A stretch of DNA of 64,000 nucleotides from assembly GCF_014649855.1 (NCBI RefSeq), contig NZ_BMTV01000006.1, forward strand, positions 1-64,000, read 5' to 3'. Source of the DNA: Streptomyces roseolus. GTDB lineage: Bacteria; Actinomycetota; Actinomycetes; Streptomycetales; Streptomycetaceae. Positions 42,859-53,566 of this stretch are shown piece after piece. The translations under genes and the position numbers were made by a program. Under the pieces are notes generated by a model. It worked only from the letters and a program-made list of their open reading frames with translations. It ran no database searches and had not been told where the DNA came from. The number at the start of each line of letters is the position of its first letter. Position 1 is the stretch's first letter.

Positions 42859-43891
42859 TGCCCGGGCACGGCTTCCGGCCCGTCTTCCACCCGGCGGGCC
42901 ACGACCACGCCCTGCGCCACGCGCTCCAGGACCTGCGCACCGGCCGCTGGGGAGAGATGGCCCGGCTCCTCGAAGGCCCGGACGGCGCCGACGGCCCGGA
43001 CGCCCATGCCGTCGGCGGCACGGACGACCGCACCGCCGCCGGACACTGGGACGCCTGGACACGGCGCACCCAGGTCCTCGCCACCGTCGCCGCCGGCACC
43101 GACGTCGTCCACACCTGGCGCGCCGAACGGCCCGGCAGCGCCGCCGCCTGCGTCATGCACGCCCGCGTCGCCGTCGAGCGCGCCGTCCGCGCCCACCGCG
43201 CCGGCCACCCCCGGGCCCGCACCCTCCGACAGGAGGCGTGGACCGCCTGCCGGGAGGCCGCCGACCGCGCCTCCGCCGACCCGGTGCCCTGGGTCTGTCT
43301 CCTCGCCCTCGCCGCGCTCGACCCCCGCAAGGACGCCCCCGAGCTCCGCGCCGCGCCGCCCGCTCCGATGCTGCCGCCCGGCCCGTGGGGGCTGCTCGCC
43401 GAGGCCGAGCGGCGCGACCCGTACAACCGCGAGGCCTACCACCGCATGCTGCAGTTCGTGTACGCGCGCGGCGGGGGCCCGCTCTCCGAGGCCGTCAACT
43501 ACGCGCAGTGGGTGGCCGCCGCCGCGCCGCGCGGCTCCGCCCTGCACGCCCTGCCGCTCTACGTGCGGGTGGAGCGCTACCGGCGCGACCGGGGACACGA
43601 ACACGCCCTGGACCTGCACTGGGTGGCCGAGGACGCGGTCCGCGAGGCCCGGCGGGCGATGGACGCCTGGTTCCTCTTCTGCGCGGTGCCGGAGGCCTCG
43701 CAGCTGGACCTCAACCACCTCGCGCACGCCCTCTTCGGCGCCCTGCGCTTCGCCGACGCGGCACGGGTCTTCGAGGCCCTCGGCCCGTACTACACCACCG
43801 TCCCCTGGGCCTACCGCACCCCGCGCCCGGGCGACCGCGCCCTCGCCGAGGAGGTCTTCCTGCGGGCTCGTGCCCGCTGCCTCGCCGACTG
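42858..43891 (+). CDS. Helical-repeat protein of unknown function
   Basis: A 344-residue soluble protein with no domain I can name. It is nearly all helical, rich in Ala/Arg/Trp, with repeats that resemble degenerate TPR or DUF4034-like helices (RNPYNREAYHRMLQFVYARGG-like phrase at about 190; SALHALPLYVRVERY at about 225; LNHLAHALFGALRFADAARVF at about 290). No signal peptide. The ATG at 42858 is chosen because homologue-like sequence begins at MPGHGFRPVFH; the longer upstream frame is low-complexity. A 19-bp tandem repeat and then an amino-acid permease gene follow. Confidence 0.6.
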
Positions 43892-43898
43892 AGCAGAT

Positions 43899-43955
43899 CC
43901 ACCCCCTTCGGAGCGACCCACCCCCTTCGGAGCGACCCACCCCCTTCGGAGCAGA
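43899..43955. repeat. Three tandem 19-bp repeats between two genes
   Basis: The unit CCACCCCCTTCGGAGCGAC is exact at 43899-43917 and 43918-43936, and changes only at its end in the third copy (43937-43955). Each contains CTTCGG, the core of a stable UUCG tetraloop. It lies 29 nt before the permease start. Confidence 0.85.
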
Positions 43956-43983
43956 CCCGCCCCCCTTCCGGAAAGGTTCCCCG

Positions 43984-45519
43984 ATGTCCCCCGCCACCCC
44001 ACCCGAGGCACCGCGCCACCCGTCCCCGGCGTTACCCGACGAGGAGGCCCGGCTGCGCGAGCTCGGCTACCAGCCGGTGCTCGCCCGCCGCATGGGCGGC
44101 TTCGGCAACTTCGCCATCAGCTTCTCGGTCATCTCCGTCCTCTCCGGCTGCATGACCCTCTACGGCTTCGGGCTCGGCACCGGCGGTCCCGCCGTGATGC
44201 TCTGGGGCTGGGCGGGCGTCGGCCTCTTCGTCCTCTGCGTCGGCCTCGCCCTCGCCGAGGTCACCAGCGCCTACCCGACGTCGGGGGCGCTGTACTACAT
44301 GGCCGACCGGCTCGGCGGCCGCCGCTGGGGCTGGTACACCGGCTGGCTGAACCTGCTCGGCCTGCTCGGCGCCATCGCGGGCATCGACTACGGCGCCGCC
44401 CTCTTCACCGGCGCCTTCCTGAACCTCCAGTGGGGCTTCGAGCCGACGCCCGGCTCCACCTTCCTGATCTTCCTGGCGATCCTGCTGCTCCACGCCGCCC
44501 TCAACCTCTTCGGCGTGCGCCTCGTCAGCGTGCTCAACTCGATCAGCGTCTGGTGGCACCTCGCGGGCGTCGCCGCGATCGTCGGCGCCCTCGCGATCGT
44601 CCCCGACCGGCACCAGTCGGCCGGCTTCGTCTTCACCGAGTTCGTCAACGACACCGGCTGGGCCAATCCGTTCTACGTCGCCGCGATCGGACTCCTCCTC
44701 GCCCAGTACACCTTCTCGGGGTACGACGCCTCCGCCCACCTCTCCGAGGAGACCGCCAACGCCTCCGTGACGGCGGCCAAGGGCATCGTCCGCGCCATCT
44801 GGGTCTCCTGGATCGCCGGCTTCGCCCTGCTCGCCGGGCTCACCTTCGCCATCCAGGACTACGCGGGCACCGTCGGCAGCGCGACCGGCGTGCCGCCCGC
44901 CCAGATCTTCCTCGACGCCCTCGGCACCGGCGGCGCCACCGCCCTGCTCCTCGTCGTCATCGTCGCCCAGCTCTTCTGCGGCAACGCCGAGGTGGCCGCC
45001 GCCAGCCGCATGGTCTTCGCCTTCAGCCGCGACAACGCCCTGCCGGCGTCGGCCACCTGGCGGAAGGTCAGTCCCCGCACCCAGACGCCGGTCCCGGCGG
45101 TCTGGCTGTCGGTCGGCGCCGCCGCGGTGCTCGCCCTGCCGTCGCTGTACTCGCCGACCGCGTACGGCGCGGTCACCGCGATCAACGTCATCGGCATCAC
45201 GCCCGCCTACGCCATCCCGATCCTGCTGCGGCTGCGGGCCGGGCGCGACTTCACGCCCGGCCCGTGGAGCCTCGGCCGCTGGAGCCGGCCGATCGGGTGG
45301 ATCGCCGTCGGCTGGGTCGCGGTCGTGACCGTCCTCTTCTGCCTGCCCCAGAAGAGCCCGGTGACCGTGGACACCATGAACTACGCGGTCATCGCCCTCG
45401 CCGTCGTCCTCCTCCTGGCGACCGTCTGGTGGTACGCCGCCCGCCGGTCCTACGGCACGCCGACCCCGTACGGCGGCACGGCCCGCGAGGAGGCGGAGCT
45501 CGCCGAGAACATCGTCTGA
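43984..45519 (+). CDS. Amino-acid permease, APC superfamily, with a TTA codon
   Basis: A 511-residue transporter with about 12 transmembrane helices. The first-helix signature GGFGNFAISFSVISVLSG and the helix 6-8 signature SGYDASAHLSEET match the eukaryote-like APC branch (GABA/choline permease type). It likely imports an amine or amino acid by proton symport. Codon 17 is TTA (44032-44034), the codon read only by the bldA tRNA in Streptomyces, so full expression may be limited to late growth. The ATG follows GGAAAGG. The convergent HutC-type regulator gene ends 19 nt away and may control it. Confidence 0.87.
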   Translation: MSPATPPEAPRHPSPALPDEEARLRELGYQPVLARRMGGFGNFAISFSVISVLSGCMTLYGFGLGTGGPAVMLWGWAGVGLFVLCVGLALAEVTSAYPTSGALYYMADRLGGRRWGWYTGWLNLLGLLGAIAGIDYGAALFTGAFLNLQWGFEPTPGSTFLIFLAILLLHAALNLFGVRLVSVLNSISVWWHLAGVAAIVGALAIVPDRHQSAGFVFTEFVNDTGWANPFYVAAIGLLLAQYTFSGYDASAHLSEETANASVTAAKGIVRAIWVSWIAGFALLAGLTFAIQDYAGTVGSATGVPPAQIFLDALGTGGATALLLVVIVAQLFCGNAEVAAASRMVFAFSRDNALPASATWRKVSPRTQTPVPAVWLSVGAAAVLALPSLYSPTAYGAVTAINVIGITPAYAIPILLRLRAGRDFTPGPWSLGRWSRPIGWIAVGWVAVVTVLFCLPQKSPVTVDTMNYAVIALAVVLLLATVWWYAARRSYGTPTPYGGTAREEAELAENIV

Positions 45520-45538
45520 GGCTCCGTCAGGAGGCGTC

Positions 45539-46321
45539 TCAGAGGCTGTACTCGTACGTCCAGGCCGCCTCGCGGGCCGAGAAGTCGATGTCCGTGACCT
45601 CCAGGACGTGCCCGTGCTGGTCGCTCACCACCCGGTGGACGCTCAGCCGGGCCGCCCCGCCCGCCGCCTCCGCGGGGCCGGGCGGGACCCGGACCGACTC
45701 CCGGTGGGTGGCCCGCAGGCCCGCCTGGTGCATCCAGTGGTAGAGGAGCCGCAGGTCCGGCTGGCGCACGCCGTACCGGGCCCGCCGGTAGCGGGCCAGC
45801 TGCGGGATCTCCTCCAGCGCCGCCCGCGAGAACCACGAGACCGCCCGCTGGAGCTCGGGGCCCTGCGGGGCCAGCACCCGATGGCGGTGGACGAGCGTCG
45901 GCTCGCCCGGTGCCAGGTGCAGCCGCGGGGCCAGCGCCGCCGGGGGCGGCTCCCAGCCCAGGGAGGCCCGCACCAGGGCGTCCGCCGCGCGCGGCCCGCC
46001 GGGGAAGGCCGGCCGGGCCGCGGACGGCGCCGGCGGCGGCCCGGGCCGCGGCGCCCCGCCGTGCGACGGGTCGTGCGCGGCGAAGGTGCCGCGGCGGTCG
46101 GTGACCACGAGCCCTTCCTCGCGCAGCAGTTGGAGCGCGCTGCGGACGGTCTGCCGGTTGACGTGGTACCGCTGCGCCAGCGAGCGTTCCGAGGGGAGCC
46201 TGCTCCCGGGGGCGAGGGCGTGGCGGACGAGGTCGTCCCGCAGGGCGGCGGCCACCCGCAGATAGCGCGGGACCACCCCCTCCGCGGGCTCGGAGTCGGG
46301 CGCGGAATCGGGTACGGCCAT
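45539..46321 (-). CDS. GntR family regulator, HutC subfamily (UTRA domain)
   Basis: A 260-residue regulator. The winged helix is at about 20-85 (LAPGSRLPSERSLAQRYHVN, then RQTVRSALQLLREEGLVV), and the UTRA ligand domain occupies about 110-258 (HLAPGEPTLVHRHRVLAPQG, SVHRVVSDQHGHVLEVTDI). HutC regulators bind TGGTCTAGACCA-type sites and respond to histidine intermediates, sugar phosphates or similar. A DasR-like site lies upstream at 46382-46397, fitting autoregulation. The ATG at 46321 follows GAAGAAGGGG. Convergent with the permease gene. Confidence 0.87.
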   Translation of the reverse strand: MAVPDSAPDSEPAEGVVPRYLRVAAALRDDLVRHALAPGSRLPSERSLAQRYHVNRQTVRSALQLLREEGLVVTDRRGTFAAHDPSHGGAPRPGPPPAPSAARPAFPGGPRAADALVRASLGWEPPPAALAPRLHLAPGEPTLVHRHRVLAPQGPELQRAVSWFSRAALEEIPQLARYRRARYGVRQPDLRLLYHWMHQAGLRATHRESVRVPPGPAEAAGGAARLSVHRVVSDQHGHVLEVTDIDFSAREAAWTYEYSL

Positions 46322-46381
46322 GATGGACCCCTTCTTCGCTCAGCGTCACCGCGTGGGCCGTATGGGTGATCAATTCCTATC

Positions 46382-46397
46382 ATTGGTCTAAACCATT
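46382..46397. promoter_or_regulatory. DasR/HutC-type operator
   Basis: ATTGGTCTAAACCATT has the arms TGGT and ACCA around CTAA and matches 13 of 16 positions of the known DasR-responsive element ACTGGTCTAGACCACT. It lies between the GntR gene (start 46321, minus) and the DUF2252 gene (start 46503, plus). Confidence 0.65.
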
Positions 46398-46502
46398 TCG
46401 CTAGGGCGACCGTGCAGAGTGGCCGAAACCAGCGCGCCGCCTTGTAATGGGGACCAGGCGACAGGGCCGGCCGCGGCCGGTGTGGAAGAGGGGTGAGGCC
46501 GG

Positions 46503-47843
46503 ATGACGACGCCCTCCGAGCGCGCCGACCGGGGCCGCGCGGCCCGCAAGCGGGTTCCGCGGTCCTCCCACGGCCGCTGGATACCGAGCTCGCAGCGCCC
46601 CGACCCGCTCACCGTCCTGGAGAAGCAGGCCGCCGACCGCCTGCCCGACCTCGCCCCCGTCCGGTACGGGCGGATGGCCGCCTCCCCCTTCGCGTTCCTG
46701 CGCGGCGCCGCCGCCGTCATGGCCGCCGACCTCGGAGCCACCCGCAACACCGGACTCACCGTCCAGCTCTGCGGCGACGCCCATCTGCTGAACTTCGGCG
46801 TCTACGCCTCCCCCGAACGGACGCTCCTCTTCGACGTCAACGACTTCGACGAGACGCTCCCCGGCCCCTTCGAGTGGGACGTCAAGCGCCTCGCCGCCAG
46901 CGTCGCCGTCGCCGCCCTCCAGAACGGCGGCCCGCGCCCCAAGGCCCACCGCGCCGCGCTCGCCGCCGCCGAGGCGTACCGCCTCACCATGCACCGCCTC
47001 GCAGGCCTCGGGGAACTCGCCGTCTGGTACGAGCGGATCGCCGCCGACGACCTCACCGCCCTCGTCCGCCCCCGCGAACGCGAGCGGCTCACCCGCAACC
47101 TCGCCAAGGCCCGCCGCCGCACCAGCCTCCAGGCCCTCGACAAGCTCACCGCCCCGGACGGCGACGGCGTCCGCCGCATCGCCGAGGACCCGCCGCTCCT
47201 GGAGCGCGTCGCCGACCTCGACCGGATCACGATCGGCAAGGTCTTCGGCGACTACCGCAACTCGCTCTCCGAGGAGCGCCGCGTCCTCCTCGACCGCTAC
47301 CGCTTCCGCGACGCCGCCCGCAAGGTCGTCGGCGTCGGCAGCGTCGGCACCCGCTGCTTCGTCGTCCTCCTCGAAGGCCGCGACGAGGGCGACCCGCTGA
47401 TCCTCCAGATCAAGGAGGCCGGCCGCTCGGTTCTGGAGGCGTACCTCCCGCCCACCGTCCACCCCCACCAGGGCCGGCGCGTCGTCTGCGGCCAGCGGCT
47501 CACCCAGGCCGCCAGCGACATCTTCCTCGGCTGGATGACCGGGCCCGAGGAACGCCACTTCTACTGGCGCCAGTTGCGCGACATGAAGGGCTCCGCCGAG
47601 GTCGAGACGATGACCCCCGCCCTGCTGCGCGCGTACGCCCGCCTCTGCGGCCGCGCCCTGGCCCGCGCCCACGCGCGCTCCGGCGACCGCGTCGCCATCG
47701 CCGCCTACCTCGGCTCCTCCGACGTCTTCGACCGCGCCGTCGCCGACTTCGCCCTCGCCTACGCCGGGCAGAACGCCGACGACTACGCCACCCTCGGCGC
47801 CGGCATCGCCGCCGGCATGATCACGGCGGCCCCGGGCGTCTGA
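46503..47843 (+). CDS. DUF2252 domain protein
   Basis: A 446-residue protein matching the DUF2252 family, which has a kinase-like (aminoglycoside phosphotransferase-like) fold of unknown function. Typical phrases are CGDAHLLNFGVYASPERTLL (about 90-109), FDVNDFDETLPGPFEWDVKR (about 110-129) and RVVCGQRLTQAASDIFLGW (about 325). The conserved GDxHxxNFG and DxNDFDE motifs are intact. The ATG follows GAGGGGTGAGG. It is divergent from the HutC regulator across the DasR-like site. Confidence 0.88.
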   Translation: MTTPSERADRGRAARKRVPRSSHGRWIPSSQRPDPLTVLEKQAADRLPDLAPVRYGRMAASPFAFLRGAAAVMAADLGATRNTGLTVQLCGDAHLLNFGVYASPERTLLFDVNDFDETLPGPFEWDVKRLAASVAVAALQNGGPRPKAHRAALAAAEAYRLTMHRLAGLGELAVWYERIAADDLTALVRPRERERLTRNLAKARRRTSLQALDKLTAPDGDGVRRIAEDPPLLERVADLDRITIGKVFGDYRNSLSEERRVLLDRYRFRDAARKVVGVGSVGTRCFVVLLEGRDEGDPLILQIKEAGRSVLEAYLPPTVHPHQGRRVVCGQRLTQAASDIFLGWMTGPEERHFYWRQLRDMKGSAEVETMTPALLRAYARLCGRALARAHARSGDRVAIAAYLGSSDVFDRAVADFALAYAGQNADDYATLGAGIAAGMITAAPGV

Positions 47844-47845
47844 CG

Positions 47846-47879
47846 GAGGGGAGCGGACGAGGCGGTCCGGCCCCCTCCT
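47846..47879. terminator. Possible convergent terminator
   Basis: GGAGGGG (47846-47852) pairs with CCCCTCC (47873-47879) between two convergent genes; the loop of about 20 nt is long, so the hairpin is only moderately convincing. Confidence 0.4.
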
Positions 47880-47895
47880 TCGGACGGCCGGACGG

Positions 47896-49287
47896 TCAGG
47901 AGTCCAGGCGCAGCGGCGGCTCCGCCGGGGTCTCCGGCACCGGCGAGAAGAGCACCGCGCGGACCAGCGACGGGGCGAAGAGGCTGCTCAGCGGGGCCGT
48001 CAGGCTCAGGACCGCCCGGAAGGGCGCCCCGACCGCCGGGTCGCCCGCCGCCAGCTCCTGGATCCGGCCCAGGTACCAGTCGGCGAACCGGTCGGCCGGC
48101 TGGAGGCGGGCCGCGTCGCCGGTGGCGCCCGGCATCTTCCTGTCCGCGCCCGCCGAGATCTCCCAGGCCTGCCGGGACGACTCGAGGAGGGCCCGCTGCA
48201 CCCGCCGCGTGGTCGGGACCCGCCGGGTGTCGGCCAGTGCCCGGCGCAGCGCGACCGCGGCGAGCGCCGCCGTCGTCATGCCCTGCCCGTAGATCGGGTT
48301 GAACGCGCACAGCGCGTCGCCGGTGGCGAGGAAACCGGCCGGGCGGCGGCCCGGACGGTCGTACCTGCGGCGGACGTTGGCGGTCCGCCGGAAGCCGTGG
48401 GCCGGCGTCACCGGCTCCGCCGCGGCGACCCAGTCGCTGAGCACCGGGTGCGGCAGCCGCTTCGCGTACGCCTCGAAGGCCTCCTCCTCGGTGGGCGGCG
48501 CCTCCCCGCGCAGCCCCGAGAAGGTGACCATGTGGTGGCCGTCGCCGAGCGGCACGATGACCCCGCCGTACGTCTGCCGGGGGCCCGGCACGACGTAGTA
48601 GCCCTGCGCGTCGGTGGCGGGGACAGCGTCCGTCGCCTTGTAGATCCGGGAGGCGTACGCGAGTCCGGTGTCGAGGGTCTCCTCGTGCGGGGCCTCCGCG
48701 CCGATCCCGGCCAGCCAGTCCGCCGCCTTCGTCGACCGCCCGGAGGCGTCCACCACCAGGTCGGCGGCGAGGGTGCGGGGCTCCTGCCCGGCGCCCGCCC
48801 CCCGCTCCCGGAGCCGTACCCCGGTCACCCGCGCGGCGGTGCCGGTCAGGCCCACCGTCTCGGTGCCCTCGACGAGTTCGATGCGCGGGTCGGCGAGCAC
48901 CCGCTGCCGCACCAGCCACTCCAGCTGGGGCCGCGGGCCGCTGTAGAAGTGCGCGGAGGCGGGGGAGCGGGTGAACCACTGGCCCGCCTGCCACTGGACC
49001 ATGTCCGTCGGCATCGCCACCTTCGGCGCGCCCAGCTCCCGCAGTTCGTCCATGAAGCCGGGCAGCAGTTCGTCGAGCGCCCGCTGGCCGCCTTCGATGA
49101 GCACGTGCAGGTGCCGGCCCTGCGGCACCCCCGGCCGGGCGTCCGGTCCCTCGGGCAGCCGGTCGCGCTCGACGACCGTCACCCGCTCCGCGTGCTCCGC
49201 GAGCACCCGCGCCGCCAGCAGTCCGGCGAGACTTCCCCCGATGACCACCGCGTGACGTGTGCCGCGGCGCCCCAAGTCGTCGGCCAT
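47896..49287 (-). CDS. FAD-dependent monooxygenase-like protein
   Basis: A 463-residue flavoprotein related to the PHBH-type/geranylgeranyl-reductase-like oxidoreductases. The FAD motif is VVIGGSLAGLLAARVLAEH (about 14-32), with VVDASGRSTKAADWL in the middle and GDALCAFNPIYGQGMTTAAL (about 335-354) as the C-terminal FAD signature. It probably hydroxylates or oxidises a small lipophilic compound. The ATG at 49287 follows GGAAAGGG. A PadR regulator lies upstream on the same strand, and TACCGA repeats lie in the gap between them, suggesting that PadR controls this gene. Confidence 0.8.
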   Translation of the reverse strand: MADDLGRRGTRHAVVIGGSLAGLLAARVLAEHAERVTVVERDRLPEGPDARPGVPQGRHLHVLIEGGQRALDELLPGFMDELRELGAPKVAMPTDMVQWQAGQWFTRSPASAHFYSGPRPQLEWLVRQRVLADPRIELVEGTETVGLTGTAARVTGVRLRERGAGAGQEPRTLAADLVVDASGRSTKAADWLAGIGAEAPHEETLDTGLAYASRIYKATDAVPATDAQGYYVVPGPRQTYGGVIVPLGDGHHMVTFSGLRGEAPPTEEEAFEAYAKRLPHPVLSDWVAAAEPVTPAHGFRRTANVRRRYDRPGRRPAGFLATGDALCAFNPIYGQGMTTAALAAVALRRALADTRRVPTTRRVQRALLESSRQAWEISAGADRKMPGATGDAARLQPADRFADWYLGRIQELAAGDPAVGAPFRAVLSLTAPLSSLFAPSLVRAVLFSPVPETPAEPPLRLDS

Positions 49288-49320
49288 ACCCGCCCTTTCC
49301 TTCTGTGGACCATGAACCGG

Positions 49321-49347
49321 TACCGATACCGATACCGACCAGTATCC
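49321..49347. promoter_or_regulatory. Triple TACCGA repeat upstream of the monooxygenase gene
   Basis: TACCGA occurs three times in tandem (49321-49338), followed by CCAGTATCC. On the coding strand this reads GGATACTGG then TCGGTA repeats, ahead of the ATG at 49287. Direct 6-bp repeats like this are a plausible regulator site; the PadR protein encoded next door is the candidate. Confidence 0.45.
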
Positions 49348-49423
49348 ACGGCGGAGGGGCAGCGCACCGGCGCGCGCCGGGGGCGGAAGGGCGCGGAACG
49401 GGCGCGCGCTTCGCGGGTGCGTC

Positions 49424-49966
49424 TCATTCCTCCGGAGGCCCGAGCTCCGTCAGCGCGGCCGTCAGCCATTCCACCCAGAACCGTTCCAGGTCGATGCCGC
49501 CGCGCAGCACGAGATGGCGCAGCCGGTCGGGTTCGCCGGTGCGCCGCTCGGCCGGGAAGTCGCGTTCCTCGATGGCCCTGTACTCGTCGAGCTGGGCCCG
49601 GTGGAGGGCGAGGTGCCGCTCCAGTTCGGCCCGCAGCCCGGCCGAGCCGACCACCGCGGCGGCCCGCATCCGCAGCAGCAGCGCGGACCGCAGCGGCTTC
49701 GGGTCCTCCGCCGCGCCCACCCACTCCCGCAGGAACTCCCGTCCCGCGGGCAGCACTTCGTACTCCTTGCGCTGCCCGCGCACCGGTACGGGGGAGGGCA
49801 GGGCGCGGATCTGCCCCGCCTCCTCCAGGCGCCCCAGCTCCCGGTAGATCTGCTGGTGCGTCGCCGACCAGAAGTAGCCGATCGACTTGTCGAAGCGGCG
49901 CGTCAGTTCGAGACCGGAGGACGGCTTCTCGAGCAGCGCGGTGAGAATCGCGTGCGGGAGGGACAT
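49424..49966 (-). CDS. PadR family transcriptional regulator
   Basis: A 180-residue PadR regulator: an N-terminal winged helix (MSLPHAILTALLEKPSSGLE, then SATHQQIYRELGRLEEAG) and a C-terminal helical dimerisation domain (Vir_C-like, about 90-175). PadR proteins usually repress a neighbouring detoxification gene until a phenolic or drug-like ligand is bound. The ATG at 49966 has TAGGAT exactly 6 nt upstream and no ribosome site, so the message is probably leaderless. The FAD monooxygenase gene follows after 136 bp. Confidence 0.87.
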   Translation of the reverse strand: MSLPHAILTALLEKPSSGLELTRRFDKSIGYFWSATHQQIYRELGRLEEAGQIRALPSPVPVRGQRKEYEVLPAGREFLREWVGAAEDPKPLRSALLLRMRAAAVVGSAGLRAELERHLALHRAQLDEYRAIEERDFPAERRTGEPDRLRHLVLRGGIDLERFWVEWLTAALTELGPPEE

Positions 49967-50014
49967 GCTCGCATCCTAGGTTCGGGCCGCGCGCCGCACG
50001 GGCGGGTCAGCGGG

Positions 50015-52132
<2,118 letters not shown>

Positions 52133-52179
52133 TTACTACTCGGTAGGGGCCAGGGCGTGGCGTGTCTAGGCTCAAAGGC

Positions 52180-52701
52180 GTGAAAGAGACGCTCCCGCAC
52201 GAGTCCGGCGCCTTCGTGAACTTCCGGCACTTCGCCTTCGCCGAACGGCACGCGCACGCCTTCCGCTGGCTCGACGCGAAACGCTTCCGCCTCCCCGACC
52301 CGTCCGTCCCCGACCGGGACCTCCTCGCCGCGCTCGTCGCCCACGAGCAGTTCCGCGACGACTACGCCGGCGGCGGAGTGGACCCCGAAGGCACCCGCCA
52401 CGGCCCGTACTGGCTCCGCCTCGTCACCCCCGAGGCGTACGGGTCCATCGGCCGGGACGGGGCCGCCCGGCTCCTGGAGACCTGGGCCGAGCGGTACGGG
52501 CCCCTCCCGGGCGCGCTCGCCGGGGCGCTGCGCCGCGAGGCGTACGACCCCCTGGCGGCGGCGGACTCCGTCCACCACCTGAACGGCCTCGGGGAGGACG
52601 AGTACCACGACTGGGCGAGCGTCCACGGCGAGTTCCACGAACTCGTCCTCGTCGACCGCGCGGCCCGCCGCCTCACCCTGCTCGTGGCCGCCGACGACTG
52701 A
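52180..52701 (+). CDS. Conserved hypothetical protein
   Basis: A 173-residue soluble protein that I do not recognise. It begins VKETLPHESGAFVNFRHFAF and is rich in His and aromatic residues; a C-terminal beta hairpin (ELVLVDRAARRLTLLVAADD) ends it. The GTG at 52180 is favoured over a GTG 18 nt upstream, since TAGGCT (52167-52172) lies 7 nt before it, giving a leaderless or very short leader. It is divergent from fadH and convergent with cbiO. Confidence 0.6.
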   Translation: MKETLPHESGAFVNFRHFAFAERHAHAFRWLDAKRFRLPDPSVPDRDLLAALVAHEQFRDDYAGGGVDPEGTRHGPYWLRLVTPEAYGSIGRDGAARLLETWAERYGPLPGALAGALRREAYDPLAAADSVHHLNGLGEDEYHDWASVHGEFHELVLVDRAARRLTLLVAADD

Positions 52702-52723
52702 ACGCCTCCGACGGCCCCGCCGC

Positions 52724-53566
52724 TCAGCCCACCCGGTCCAGCAGCAGGTCCAGTTCCTCCGCCGTCCGGGGGACGGGGGCGCCCTCCGGCAGCAGCCCCC
52801 GGGCCCGCAGCAGCCGGCCGACCGACACCGCCCACGGGCGGCGCAGCCGCGCCGCGTCCAGCAGGGCCTCGTCCGCGAGGAGCTCGGCCGCCGGGCCGGT
52901 GCGCAGACCGGCGGGGGAGAGGACGGCGGCCTCGTCGGCCCAGCGCAGCGCCAGGTCGACGTCGTGCGTGGCCATGACCACCGTCGTGCCCGCCGCCCGC
53001 AGCCGCCCCAGCGTCTCCAGGAGCCGCTCCTGGCCGTGCGGATCCAGGCCCGCCGTCGGCTCGTCCATGATCAGGACCCGGGGGCGCATGGCCACCGCCC
53101 CCGCGATCGCCGCCCGCTTCCGCTGCCCGTAGGACAGCAGGTGCGTCGGCCGGTCCGCGAGCGCCGTGATGTCCAGCGCCTCCAGCGCCTCCGCCACCCG
53201 GAGCCGCACCTCGTCCTCGGGCAGCCCCAGGTTCATCGGCCCGAAGGACACGTCCTGCGCCACCGAGGCGGCGAAGAGCTGGTCGTCCGGGTCCTGCACC
53301 ACCAGCTGCACGGAGGTCCGCAGCCGGGTCAGGCCCTTCCGGTCGTACGCCACCTCCGTGCCGTCCAGGAGCAGCGCCCCGCTCCCGCACCGCAGCCCGC
53401 CGCTCAGCAGCCGCAGCAGCGTCGTCTTCCCGCCGCCGTTGCGCCCGAGCAGCGCGACCGACCGCCCCTCGTGCACGGCGAACCCGACGTCCGTGAGGAC
53501 GGGGGGCCCGTCCTCGTACGCGAAACCCGCGCCGGCCAACTCCACGACCGGGGTGGGGGTCGTCAT
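52724..53566 (-). CDS. cbiO: Cobalt ABC transporter ATP-binding protein CbiO
   Basis: A 280-residue ATPase of the energy-coupling-factor (ECF) cobalt transporter. Walker A is GRNGGGKTT (41-49), the Q-loop is VVQDPDDQLF, the signature is LSYGQ (144-148), Walker B is VLIMDEP (164-170) and the switch histidine is in ATHD. The QDPDDQLF phrase is specific to CbiO/EcfA-type ATPases. It is the last gene of cbiMNQO; its ATG overlaps the cbiQ stop (ATGA). ATP hydrolysis drives cobalt uptake for cobalamin synthesis. Confidence 0.92.
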   Translation of the reverse strand: MTTPTPVVELAGAGFAYEDGPPVLTDVGFAVHEGRSVALLGRNGGGKTTLLRLLSGGLRCGSGALLLDGTEVAYDRKGLTRLRTSVQLVVQDPDDQLFAASVAQDVSFGPMNLGLPEDEVRLRVAEALEALDITALADRPTHLLSYGQRKRAAIAGAVAMRPRVLIMDEPTAGLDPHGQERLLETLGRLRAAGTTVVMATHDVDLALRWADEAAVLSPAGLRTGPAAELLADEALLDAARLRRPWAVSVGRLLRARGLLPEGAPVPRTAEELDLLLDRVG

